Shown piece by piece: positions 23,836 through 34,715 of a stretch of DNA of 64,000 bases (positions are counted from its first letter, which is position 1; the number at the start of each line of letters is the position of its first letter). Both the position numbers and the translations under genes were made by a program. The notes beneath the pieces were generated by a model. The model saw nothing but the letters and a program-made list of their open reading frames with translations. It had not been told where the DNA came from and made no database searches. This DNA comes from Chenopodium formosanum. Lineage: Eukaryota > Streptophyta > Magnoliopsida > Caryophyllales > Amaranthaceae. The stretch spans positions 3,410,001 through 3,474,000 of the forward strand of contig CM044858.1 in NCBI GenBank assembly GCA_024500155.1, given 5' to 3'.

Positions 23836-24486
23836 TCAATCGGAGGAATTCAACGCCTTGAGTAACTTATCAAACGCTCCTGCAAACATTTCATTAGGCA
23901 CTAGATAGGGCTTAATAGCAAGCACATTAATCCCTACAAAGAAAAGGTTAGGAGCATATAAAGAGGACTCAAGATAAAAAGAAAAATCAAAAGAGAGAGA
24001 TGAAAATACACCACAACCTTCTACTTCCTCCTGTAAAAATTTAGAATTAGTAGAACGAACATGGAGGTAGTCATTGTCTTTATCATCCAATAATGATTTG
24101 AATATTTTACCCTCATGAATAACCTCATCATCAACAAAGGAATTTTCAACCACCGTTTCTACAACTAATGATTTTTCAATCACTAATTCGTCAACCAGTG
24201 ATTTTTCAACCACACATTCTATAACCAATGGTTCTTCAACCTCAATAACATTCGTATTATTATAGTGTCCATAGACTTTTTCATCAAGAGCCTTCCAATA
24301 ACATTCATTAGCAACTAATCGTTTCCGAATATGATCATATGTTAATGGAAAGACTCTAAAATCATCAGGAGCACGCACGAAAAACTCACTATAAGGGCAT
24401 TCAGGATTTTCATGACAAAGACGTTGACAACAACAGTAGTCAGGTGCTGCATAAAAATCATATAATTCTTGTAGTGACGTAAGCAT
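23836..24486 (-). CDS. Open frame of LTR-A element, unknown function
   Basis: The only sizeable frame in the LTR-A internal region: 216 residues from the ATG at 24486, starting about 90 nt after the primer-binding site, where gag would lie. It shows no gag, zinc-knuckle or pol motif that I recognise. The N-terminal part is rich in aromatic residues and cysteines (YCCCQRLC). The middle carries short degenerate acidic repeats of the type VVEKSLV/DELVIEKSLV. It may be a relic of a gag-like leader protein or a chance-maintained frame. The downstream GCGCTTTGCGGGAGGC stretch (around 23792) belongs to the element's non-coding part. Confidence 0.4.
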   Translation of the reverse strand: MLTSLQELYDFYAAPDYCCCQRLCHENPECPYSEFFVRAPDDFRVFPLTYDHIRKRLVANECYWKALDEKVYGHYNNTNVIEVEEPLVIECVVEKSLVDELVIEKSLVVETVVENSFVDDEVIHEGKIFKSLLDDKDNDYLHVRSTNSKFLQEEVEGCGVFSSLSFDFSFYLESSLYAPNLFFVGINVLAIKPYLVPNEMFAGAFDKLLKALNSSD

Positions 24487-24575
24487 GGGTATTTTCAACT
24501 CATAAAAAAAAAAAAAATATAAAAAAAATAATAATCTAGACTTTAATAAAAACTAGAAATAAAAATAAAACCGTT

Positions 24576-24593
24576 TCCCCGGCAACGGCGCCA
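24576..24593 (-). other. Primer-binding site of LTR-A element
   Basis: The minus strand reads TGGCGCCGTTGCCGGGGA starting 5 nt after the end of the 5' LTR (24599). This is the tRNA-derived primer-binding sequence type often seen in Athila/Tat-group Ty3 elements. It fixes the orientation of the element as minus. Confidence 0.85.
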
Positions 24594-24598
24594 AATTT

Positions 24599-25994
24599 TG
24601 ACAGGGTAAAGTCGTATCCCCTAATCAAAAGTAATTCCTAAAACCACTAACTAAATATAGATAGGGAAGTGGGGTCGAATCCACAGGGAAACAAGTCTTT
24701 CTATTCCTAACTAATTATTATAATCTAAATTATCAAGGTAACCAATATTGTTATTGTAAAAAGGAATTAAACTACGGAGATCAAGTTCAGGTAGAAAAAC
24801 AATAATAAGAAGGCCTAGGGTCACAGGTTCACCAATAATTAATATTCTGGGATAAAACATGACAATCAATAATCAACATTGCACAAATAACATGATTCAC
24901 AGGCTCTTGCAATTTATTAACCAACATAGATCTAACAGGCTCTCGCAATTTACTAGATCTAAGTTCCTATTGAAAATAGCCTTCAATATTAAATTAACAT
25001 CTGCTCGATTCATCAATTCAATATAGCTATACTTTTACAATCAAATCACATCTGCTCGATTCATAATCTAATTGCAAAGAATTAAAACAATTCAACACAA
25101 AATTATTATGCAATATCAAATATCAATAATAACAAATTATCCCTTCATATTAATTATGTATCCCCATAAACCCTATAATTAAACTACTCAGACATAATTA
25201 AATCTAAAGTAAACGAAGCAATAAAAGTAGTCATGATAGAGTAAAGAAATAAAATAAATAACTGAGATTAAAAGAGAAGAAATCGTTACCAAAGTTAAAA
25301 GGAACAAGAGTTGTAGAGAGAGAAAATAATACTAAGAGTTTAAGAGAAGAGAGAAAGAGAAAAGTTAGAGAGAGAAAAGTTAGAGAGAGAAAAGAGAGAG
25401 TAAGGGAAGGGAGAAAAGAATTCCCCCCTAAATTCGCTTAACAAAAGCGTATTTATACTAAGCTAGAAAATCCTAAGTTAAAACAAATTAAACGACGCTT
25501 AAAACGTCCTCCAGAAACACGCGCCCGATCGGGCGAGGCACCGCCCGATCGAGCGCGCCTTTTTGATCGGACGAAGGGCTGCAGCGATATAAGTCTTCTT
25601 TGCCCGATCGGGCGCGCTATCGGGCGGACACCTTTGGGCCGCTTAGACTCCTCGTTTGGGCTCGTAACTTGGCCCAAACCAAATATCCTCTTTGGGGCTT
25701 AAATCATTCGGTCCAAATGCCTCGTCTTCACACAAGTCGAGCCCTTATTCACCGGCTTGATTACTCTAATCGATCTTGGGCTATGAAAGATGGTCGTGCT
25801 CCTCCAATGCTCGTAGTTGCTCTATAAAATCCCGGGAAAATGCTCTAAAGGTGCAATTCCCTACAAAACTCAACCAAAACTACGAAAACACTAGAAAACA
25901 CATATTAGTAATAAAACTGGCTCTAAAGAGCCAAAAACACTACTAATTATGACCAAGGGACGGGGGTAAAATACTATATAAAATACACATATCA
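24599..25994 (-). repeat. 5' LTR of LTR-A element
   Basis: 1396 bp, the partner of 18216-19596. It carries an extra 15-bp copy of a GTTAGAGAGAGAAAA unit (around 25379-25393), the intact palindrome CGCCCGATCGGGCG at 25522-25535, and TATAAATA on the minus strand near 25456-25449. The right flank is CCATT and then satellite sequence. Confidence 0.9.
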
Positions 25995-28955
25995 CCATTT
26001 AAGGGCATATTGGACTGTTCCACCAACCAAATTGGGCTTCCATAGGGTATTAGGGACCATGGTAAACATCTCGGCAATTTTTATTTCCGGGAGAAAAAAA
26101 GGTCAAAAAATTACAAAATTGAAGGCTATAATCCACGCGTTTTGATGAAATTTAAAGGTTTCGGGGCCCGTTGGCGAAAAGCCTTGAGACCCTAAGGGTA
26201 CATCTCAGGGTCATATAATGTTGTTTGAAACCATATATGAACATCATATGTTGTCATAAACGTCTGTGGTAGGCTTGAGTTTACGAAGTCACTTCAAGTA
26301 GTGATACGTGAAAAACGGCCGTTTCAGGGCATATTGGACAGTTCCACTGACCCAATTGGACTCCTGGAGGGTATTAGAGACCATGGTAAACATCTCGATA
26401 ATTTCCTGATGAAAAATGGTCAAAAAATTACAAAATTGAAGGCTATAATTAGGGGTGAGCATAACAGGGTACCCTGTAAAAATTCTAGGAACTGGAACCT
26501 GTTGCAACAGGTTCCTCAAAATGGGAACCGGAACCTGTTGAACAGGTTCCTAGAAATTGGGAACCGGAACCGGAACCTACAGGTTCCGGTTCCGATTCAG
26601 GGTACCCTGTATTATAAGATACTCACTAACTTTTTGTAGATTTTTAATAAAAAACTGGTTAGTCACTAATTTATAATGTTTACAACTTGCAAATAAGACA
26701 AACTAATAGTAGTTGTCTTACAAATTTAATATATATATTTTTATAATTGCAATTTTGATATATATTATTTAAAAATTGAGTACAAATTAGTGTATAATTA
26801 AAAATTAAGTGATATTTTTATCAGGTACAGGGTACCCTACAAGTTCCGGTTCCAAAAAATTGAGAACCTGATCCGGAACCCGTTACAACAGGTTCTCCAA
26901 TTTGCTACCCAGAACCGGAACCTCTTGTACAGGTTCCGGTTCCGGAACCTGCGGTTCCTAACAGGTTCCGGTTCCGATTCAGGGTACCCTGATTTTTTGC
27001 TCACCCCTAGCTATAATAATCCACGCTTTTTTAGGAAATTTTGAGGTTTCGAGGCCCGGTGCTGAAAAGTTTTAAGATCCTAAGGTATATATCTCGGGGT
27101 CAAATAATGCCGTTTGAAACCATATATGATCGTTATATGTTGTCATAAACGTACGTGGTAGGCATGAGTTTACGAAATCATTTCAAGTTGTGAACGGGTA
27201 AAATGACCGTTTAAGGGCATATTGGATGGTTCCACCGACCTAATTGGACTCTTGGAGGGTATTAGGGACCATGATAAACATCTCTGCAATTTTTAATTCC
27301 GGGCGAAAAAAGTCAAAAAATTACAAAATTGAAGGCTATAATCCACACTTTTTGAGGAATTTTGAGGTTTTGGGGCCTGGTGGTGAAAAGCCTTGAAACC
27401 CTAAGGAATACATCTTGAGGTTATGTAATGTCGTTTGAAACCATATATGATTATTATATGTTGTCATAAACGTCTGTGGTACGTAGGCTTGAGTTTACGA
27501 AATCACTACATGTTGTGAACGGGTAAAATGACCGTTTAAGGGCATATTGGATGGTTCCCCCGATCCAATTTGACTCCCGAAAGATATTAAGGACCATGGT
27601 GAATATCTCGGCAATTTTTATTTCCGGGAGAAAAAAAGTCAAAAAAAATTACAAAATCGAATGCTATAATCCATGCTTTTTGAGGAAATTTCTAGGTTTC
27701 GGGGCCCGGTAGCGAAAAGCCTTGAGACCCTAAGGGTTACATCTTGGGGACATATAATTCCGTTTGAAACCACATATGATCATTATATGTTGTCTGTAAC
27801 GTCCATGGTAGGCTTGATTTTACGAAATCACTTCAAGTTGTGAATGGATAAAATGATCGTTTAAGGGCATATTGGATGGTTTCACCGACCTAATTGGACT
27901 CCCGAATGGTATTAGGAACCATGGTAAACATCTCGGCAATTATTATTTCCGGGCAAAAAAATGTCAAAAAACTACAAAATTGAAGGCTATAATCCACGCT
28001 TTTTGAGGAAATTTTGAGGTTTTGGGGCACGGTGGCGAAAAGCCTTGAAACGCTAAGGGATACATCTTGAGATCATATAATGCCGTTTGAAACCATATAT
28101 GATCATTATATGTTGTTATAAACGTCCGTGGTAGGCTAGAGTTTACGAAATCACTTCAAGTTGTGAACGGGTAAAATGATCGTTTAAGGGCATATTGACG
28201 GTTCCACCAACCCTATTGGACTCCTAGAGGGTATTAGAGACCATGGTAAAAATCTCGACAATTTTTATTCCCGGACGAAAAATGGTCAAAAAATTACAAA
28301 ATTAAAGGCTTTAATAATCCACGTTTTTTAGGAAAATTTGAGATTTCGAGGCTCGGTGGTGAAAAGTGTTAAGACCCTAGGGTATATATCTCGGGGTCAA
28401 ATAATGCCGTTTGAAACCATATATGATCATTATATGTTGTCATAAACTTACGTGGTAGACATGAAATTACGAAATCACTTCATTGTGAACGGGTAAAATG
28501 ATCGTTTAAAGACATATTGGATGGTTCCACCGATCCAATTGGACTCTTGGAGGGTATTAGGGACCATGGTGAACATCTCTGCAATTTTTACTTCCGGGCG
28601 AAAAAAGTCAAAAAATTACAAAATTGAAGGTTATAATCCACGCTTTTTGAGGAAATTTTGAGGTTTCGAGGCACGGTGGCGAAAAACATTGAAACCCTAA
28701 AGGATACATCTCGGGGTCATATAATGCCATCTGAAACCATATATGATCCTTATATGTTGTCATAAACATCCGTGGTAGACTTGAGTTTACCAAATCACTT
28801 CAAGTTGTGAACGGGTAAAATGATCTTTTAAGAGCATATTGGATGGTTCCACCGACCTAATTTAACTCCCAGAGGACATAAGGGACCATGATAAACATCT
28901 CGGCAATTTTTATTTCCGGGAGAAAAAAGGTCAAAAAATTACAAAATTGAAGACT
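25995..28955 (+). repeat. 322-bp satellite-like tandem repeat, right part of array
   Basis: The array resumes after the LTR insertion with anchors at 26132, 27020, 27342, 27670, 27993, 28318 and 28637. Spacing is 319-328 bp once insertions are removed (18027 to 26132 becomes 321; 26132 to 27020 becomes 320). The array fades after 28950. With the left part this makes about 10 monomers. Monomers differ by point changes and small indels and have not been recently homogenised. Confidence 0.92.
26450..27009. mobile_element. hAT-like non-autonomous element inside the satellite array
   Basis: A 560-bp element flanked by perfect 8-bp duplications GCTATAAT (26442-26449 and 27010-27017). Terminal inverted repeats are TAGGGGTGAGCA/TGCTCACCCCTA. 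Both ends carry the subterminal palindrome CAGGGTACCCTG and dense clusters of GGTTCC/GGAACC, including GGAACCTGTTGCAACAGG. An AT-rich centre (26600-26820) separates the two clustered ends. No transposase frame. The 8-bp duplication and TIR type fit the hAT superfamily. Confidence 0.9.
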
Positions 28956-29940
28956 CCGATTTCGTGTATTATAATTTGAAACTACAAACTCTTAATTCTT
29001 AAATGATCACTAGTAAAGAGTAGCCCAAGTGATTATTTAGTGTCTGTTCTTTTGTTAATACATGGAGAGGAATAAGTTCTCTCCTTTAATTACCTTATTA
29101 TACAAGTATTAATCTTTTACTTTGAATCATGAAATTTGGATATAGGATATGGTCATATCTTCGATTTGGCAACATATTATTCTAAACTTAGAATCTAATC
29201 AAAAGTTTATTTTTATGTTACCTTACGCCAATGTCCAAGAGTTGGGGTTACGCAACCCATCTTCTAAGCCATGGTGGCCTTCGTGCCTGGTATTTATTCC
29301 TACTAGGAGTGTGGGAGAAAAAAGGAAAATTGCTTAGTCATAAATCACTTCGGGATTTTATCCTAAAAATGACTTAACCTAATTAATATCGTGCAATATG
29401 GAAATTTGTAATTAATATTCCACAAGTCCGTAACACATATTGTGTGGAGACTTTGCTAATATATTTATCGTCGATGTAGTGAATTTCACCATGTACCATC
29501 TATCAAATAGGTCATTAAACCCCTCTTAAAGTAGTGCTAAGATGGGATATCATATCATTTGATTCATAATATCCATCATCATTTATTAACAAGGTTTCAT
29601 CAAAAGTCCAATCAAATAAAATCTAAAGATTTGACGCCTTAAATTGAAAGACCAATATTGGAACTTCCAACACTTGCCAACTTTATCCTTTGTTTGTTAG
29701 TCATGTGAAAGAGATGGATGGTTGAGAATTTGAGATGCAATAATAAAATTGTAAACCGAAATTTCCAAAATTATAAATACTGTCAAAAGGAAGGTTCACA
29801 GAAACTCCATTGCCAAAGAGATGATGATATTCCCATTAACCAATTGCCAATACATTTCATGATGCTTACGTTTTAACCAATAAAAATTCCAAAGTCATCT
29901 ACCCCACTAAATGCTGCTGCACTTTCCTAGAAACCTGTTA
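28956..29940. other. Intergenic region before the EF-hand gene
   Basis: AT-rich, with no supportable gene or clear repeat. It ends in the promoter of the KIC/PBP1-like gene. Confidence 0.5.
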
Positions 29941-29990
29941 ATTCTGTACTCTTCATATTCAACCTGTACATACACAGTTACAACCAAAGC

Positions 29991-29999
29991 TATATATAA
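29991..29999 (+). promoter_or_regulatory. TATA box of the KIC/PBP1-like gene
   Basis: TATATATAA lies about 80 bp upstream of the start codon at 30078, which would give a leader of roughly 50 nt. The call rests on position and sequence only. Confidence 0.55.
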
Positions 30000-30077
30000 T
30001 AATCTCTAAGAAAAAGTCATAGTTTAAAGTATTCCTTTTTGTCCAAATTCAAAAATTGTTGTATTTGCTCCAAGAGA

Positions 30078-30449
30078 ATGGAAAACTGTAAGAATGGATC
30101 CAAGGATGTCACTGAGTATGAGGATCTTTTACCAGTGATGGCTGACAAGCTTGATGTCGAGGCATTTGTATCGGAGCTGTGTGGAGGGTTTAGGCTATTG
30201 GCAGACCCGGAGAAAAGGATGATCACGTCTGAGAGCTTGAGGAAGAACTCGGCGCTTCTTGGAATGGGGGAGATGAGTAGGGAGGATGCAGAAGCCATGG
30301 TCAGAGAAGGTGATCTTGATAGGGATGGAATGCTCAACGAGAAAGAATTTTGCGTTCTGATGGTGAGGCTCAGCCCTGGGATGATGGAAGATGCCGAAAT
30401 GTGGCTTGACAAAGCAATTGAAGAAGAGCTTCGATCACCCTCGGCTTAG
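30078..30449 (+). CDS. KIC: KIC/PBP1-type single EF-hand calcium-binding protein
   Basis: A single-exon gene for 123 residues. An upstream in-frame TTG is ignored in favour of the first ATG at 30078. One canonical EF-hand loop spans residues 79-90 (D-L-D-R-D-G-M-L-N-E-K-E), preceded by MSREDAEAMVREG and followed by FCVLMVRLSPGMM, the hallmark of the KIC/PINOID-binding-protein-1 group. Arabidopsis KIC binds a kinesin-like calmodulin-binding protein and affects trichome shape; PBP1 binds the PINOID kinase. Length agrees with the family. Context (RS31A-like gene next door) supports the KIC (At2g46600) branch. Confidence 0.88.
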   Translation: MENCKNGSKDVTEYEDLLPVMADKLDVEAFVSELCGGFRLLADPEKRMITSESLRKNSALLGMGEMSREDAEAMVREGDLDRDGMLNEKEFCVLMVRLSPGMMEDAEMWLDKAIEEELRSPSA

Positions 30450-30955
30450 ATTAGTGACATCAAATCAGTTTTATGTAGGTAATATTGTATTACATGCATG
30501 AGTAACATTTTGTGAATGAATTGTCAATTTGCAGTTAACAAATTTTCATCCAAAGATAATCTCAGAATTAACATTGCTTATGTTTGCTGTTGAGTATTTT
30601 ATTGTAGAAGTTCTGCGCAAAAACTGTTGCAAATTGCAAATGGTGGCATTGAGTATAACAGCATCCGATAAGGCACAATCAAATATTTGAAGTACAAAAA
30701 AAAAAACAAAAAAAAAAAACCAAAACCATGATATTTCACATAAATATTGGTCAAAGCCTTTAATTTTCACAGAGAAATAGGACTAAATCCATATTTCACA
30801 GAGATATAGACCAAAGTGTTCCACAGAAGATATATTACAGGATTCATAACAGTCGGCAAGTGCACTTCAAAATTCTAAATTTCTCAAACTTCTCAAGTTC
30901 TCAGAGAACAATAGCCTAGTACTTCCGTATCCTACATGATGTAGTGCTTGAAGCT
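30450..30955. other. Convergent 3' region between the EF-hand and SR genes
   Basis: The 3'UTRs of two convergent genes face each other within about 500 bp. The sequence is AT-rich with an A-rich stretch at 30696-30720. I see nothing else in it. Confidence 0.5.
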
Positions 30956-33900
30956 TCATCTTGACCTCCGAATTGGTGACCGGCTGTGATAAAAATATAA
31001 AGATAATCAGTAAACAATTCATCTTCTTGGTTAACAATCAAAAGACAATTCAACTTGATATAAACTTGTGAACAATCAGTAAGCAGTTCACCTTAATAAA
31101 ACCGTACATCGTGCAAGACCTACCTGCGGTATCGAATATAATCAGGACTACAACGCCTCTCATAAGCTGGACCATCATATCGATCATAAACAGGGCTACG
31201 AGGTCGACCATAGTCAGGACTTGGCCTACTGCGACGAAAATGTGGACTTGGGGATCGCCGCAGAGGGCTCCGGCCATAGCCTCTTGGGCTGCGAAGCCTG
31301 TCATCTCTCTCATCGTCATCGCGGAGGGCATATTCAACTGAGATTACCCTGTCCAACAGCTTGCTGCAAAATTGACAATTAAGCATGATATTGATGGCTA
31401 GTACAAAACGAATCGTCAATTTAAGTAAAAAGAAATCTAAATAACCTCATGTTAGTGTGTTCAAGAGCCTTAGTAGCATCTTCCTGAGTTTCAAACTGCA
31501 CAAATGCAAAGTTCCGCCGAATTCGGACGCTCAGAATCTTTCCATAAGGTTCAAAGTGTCTCTCTAGATCCCGATTACGTGTTCTTACTTGATCAAAGTT
31601 TATGACAAACAAGGTCTTAGTGACTCTTCCTCCCTTGGATCCATCACGGGCCTTACCCCTTTCACCCTGCAGTAATAAATTGCAAGCCACATCATAAACA
31701 GCCCTATACTACTACCAAGGAAATCAACTTAAATTCCCCATTTTTGAAGTATCTACTCTATCTAAGTATCTAGTTATATGGAGAACAGGCAAAGTTACTG
31801 TCCAACAGAGAAAAAAGAGAACTATCTGTCAAAGCACTGAAACAAATATAGGGAAATTTCAGGAGCACACGAGGCAGAAATGACACAGTACCAAATCAAT
31901 AGAGAGAGTAAGATACTCAGATTTGCAATACCAAATTACTTTCCTGAAGTCAATAATAATTATTACAGTGTTTTTTTTAAGTACTTTCAACAAGGGAAAT
32001 GTGCATGCAAAACAGTAACATACGGACATACCTTGGCCCACTCCACTGACAACCTGCGCTTGTCACGACCGAACGGAACATTGTCAAGAGCACGAATGGC
32101 ATCATCCGCGTCACGTTCATCTTCAAAGTAAAGAAAAGCAAACCCTGCATAAAGTAAAAATAGTAAGCAGAAGAGCTAACATGCTGTTGGTTGGCACTAC
32201 AGCTATGACATAGGAGTTACTTCAGCCAAATGATGATACTTTTGCCATGCAGTAACTTAAGAAAATACAACACCTGAACAAATGTGTAGGTCTGATGCAC
32301 TTAAGGATGTAGAAGCGTGCAGGATGACTAAATCAGGGTTGGCAATATAAAAATCTAAATCCAAAGTTTCAGTGTCATTGCAAAGCATTCTTCTCCAATT
32401 CATACAGCACGATTTCAGGATAAGAAGCATGGCAAGACATAAATCATTGAGCCCGGAATGGTGAAATGTGGTGTGCATGGCATGATTTGACTGAGCCAAG
32501 GATGATCATTCTTGTAAAAATGATAACTCAAAGCAGTGTAGAGTGAAGGATGGATGATCAGGTTGAAGAAAATGCAGTACGATTCCATCTGATTTGTGGA
32601 AAGCACACAAGCACGAAAGCTTCCTTTCCATCAGAAGGAATTTGTGCAGTGTTGTAGAATCCAGATGGAAGCTCAGATTCCTGCGTCAAAAGAAACACTT
32701 AATATGGAGTATATCTCCAAACAAACTGTATACCTGTGGCTGACATCAATCCTGCCCCAGTGGAAGACTGAAAATTTACACCATAATATGATCTATTCAG
32801 CCATACCCAAAGTCGAAGGATAGATATGTAACTATGCCAGTATTTCAAGGAAAGGATGCTGTTATTATTTATATTGTAAAAGAAAAAGGTCAATATAATG
32901 CAATACTACTACAGTTCAGAATAGTAAAACATTATCAGAATTAGGTCTAAGTTTAGTATGCAAGCCTAATGGTCCAGACAACAAAGGAACTAAGCCAACT
33001 ACATATAGACTCCCTCATAATAAATTATAAAGCTAAGAAGAGAATTCAAAGAGTAAATTCCCATGCAGGGCCACATTCAAGCATGCATAATTCACCCATA
33101 AGCTCCAACCATCAATAAAAAGAGCCAGATAATCAAGAACTACGAGCAAAAGAAACTGGTACTTGAATGGCCAACGACACATATGATGGCTAGACTTTGT
33201 ATACGACACATGTTATGCTCATATGTTTTACTAGCAGGCCAAATTTCCACAAATGCACGGGAAGCAAGTGTGAAATTTAAATGACTAACCTATCATACAC
33301 TAAGTTACCCAACTCTGCAAATAATTCACATCATATTCATAAAAACTCAAAATGAGTATTGCACAATACCCACAGAAGCATAGTGCGCAAGTCTGAAAAT
33401 TGAAACAGGTAGCTTAACATAAATTAGGTTGCTCCAACCCTGTACATCATCACAATCTCTAAAGTACTTGAGCTAAATACTTGACACTTTGCTATAGGTA
33501 GAAAATACATCCCAATATACCGCACACTTTAAAAACTTCAGCTAAGCCATAAATTCAGCCGCATATTGGATATACACTACTTATGATCATAAATAGACAC
33601 CAGATAATGTTATGACAAGAATGAACAAACAAATGCAGCTAAAAAATGTTGGTATTTGCTAACAGATTAGCATGTCCTGATATCCTCGTGAATGCATCCA
33701 CTCTTTAAAGTATAATCCCCAGGCCCTAAATCTTGAGCCATGGTTTTTCAAACACTTGGATATGTATTCTTAAATGATACTACTACAATTCATAAAAGTA
33801 TCAATAACTACAAGTAAACGCGAACTCTTTAAGCTGCAATTATAAAATTCAACCGCAACATTGACAGCATGCAAATGAATCAGCGAAACTACGAAAACTT

Positions 33901-34099
33901 CTACCACGGTAAGCATATTTGCATGCGTGATAGCAATATCAGGACTTAAACCAAAACGTTAGATCTAATAGACCACATTCACCAGCAGTCACGAGAACTC
34001 GACTCAAATAGTCCAATGTAGCACACAACACAAACATTAAACAGCAGCAGGTCAAGATGAAAGTTTAAACTAAGCTCAAATCAAAATGCTCTAATTTCA

Positions 34100-34136
<37 letters not shown>

Positions 34137-34448
34137 AGCAAAATTTATCAAATAAAAAGCCACATCACTCCAAACATTTCCGTTTCTCAGGAATGAAAGT
34201 TTGAAACCAAAATTATACGTGCATTAACAAACTAAGTCACAAATAAAATACAAAACTCATTGAAGAAATTTCGGAGCTTCAATCTGCAAAAGAATTGACA
34301 AAATAAAGGGAAAATTGACAAAATAAAGTGAAATGAAATTACCAGATTTCATATCAACGCGTTCAACTCTGCCATACTTGGAGAAAAGTCGCTCAAGATC
34401 AGATTGACGAGTACTGTACTCGAAATTTCCAACGAAAACAGGCCTCAT
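30956..34448 (-). CDS. RS31A: RS-subfamily SR splicing factor (RS31/RS31A-like)
   Basis: Five coding exons, 34448-34343, 32144-32032, 31666-31446, 31363-31124 and 30983-30956, encode 235 residues (708 nt in frame). A 5'UTR intron (34574-34473) is also clear. RRM1 has RNP2 VFVGNF and RNP1 GFAFLYFE (residues 36-43, just after the exon 1/2 junction). RRM2 starts TKTLFVINF (about 89-97) with NFAFVQFETQEDATKALE. The tail is rich in arginine, serine and proline (SPRGYGRSPLRRSPSPHF, DYGRPRSPVYDRY) and ends SPIRRSR. This is the plant-specific RS subfamily, nuclear factors that bind pre-mRNA and influence splice-site choice. The 2.2-kb second intron sits where plant RS genes carry conserved alternative splicing. 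Neighbours point to the RS31A branch. Confidence 0.92.
32734..32767 (-). other. Candidate 34-nt poison exon in the long SR intron
   Basis: On the minus strand, TGTAAATTTTCAG is followed by 34 nt and then the donor GTATAC. If included between coding exons 1 and 2 it shifts the frame and reaches a stop (TGA) within exon 2. A second good acceptor (TTTCTTTTGACGCAG, AG at 32682-32681) lies just downstream. Surrounding sequence is richer in GC than the rest of the intron. This is an inference from splice signals. Confidence 0.45.
34101..34135. repeat. Poly(A) tract (35 A)
   Basis: An uninterrupted 35-base A run inside the long intron of the SR gene (T run in the transcript). Comparable A runs lie at 35876-35906, 44010-44038 and 48133-48158. 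Confidence 0.95.
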
Positions 34449-34686
34449 TGTTCTTCGATTGAAACGCTAAAACTGCAGAAATTATCAGCAAAATTGGAAC
34501 TAATCGTCGATTAAACTCAAATTACAGTCAAAATCATGAATTTTTTATAATAGCTAACGTTAATTTAGCGTACCTTGGATCAAACTCAATGGAAGATGAA
34601 GTGAGAGAAAAGCCCTAATTGCAAATAGTCGATAGTTGTTTAGGGGAAAAGAGTCTAAGAAATGTTGAACTCGTGATGACGTTACT

Positions 34687-34715
34687 TAAATAGGCCTGCG
34701 AAATAAAAGGCCCAA
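34687..34715 (-). promoter_or_regulatory. Site II-like and TATA-like elements upstream of the SR gene
   Basis: On the minus strand TGGGCC (34714-34709) precedes TATTTAAG (around 34692-34686), about 240-270 bp upstream of the start codon. TGGGCC site II elements are frequent in promoters of plant growth and RNA-processing genes. Role inferred. Confidence 0.35.

Larger units (their letters stand above)
18216..25994 (-). mobile_element. Non-autonomous LTR retrotransposon (LTR-A element), inserted in the satellite array
   Basis: Two near-identical direct LTRs (18216-19596, 1381 bp; 24599-25994, 1396 bp) begin TGACAGGG and end ATATCA as read on the plus strand, with flanks TCATT and CCATT (a 5-bp duplication with one change). 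The element reads on the minus strand: the primer-binding site lies beside the right LTR, and a G-rich polypurine tract lies beside the left LTR. By hand count the LTRs differ at about 14 positions plus one 15-bp duplication, so the insertion is young. After removing the nested insert, the internal region is about 3.07 kb. It has one open frame of about 216 codons and no recognisable gag, protease, reverse transcriptase, RNase H or integrase. The PBS type suggests an Athila/Tat-like Ty3 relation, which is an inference. Confidence 0.9.
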
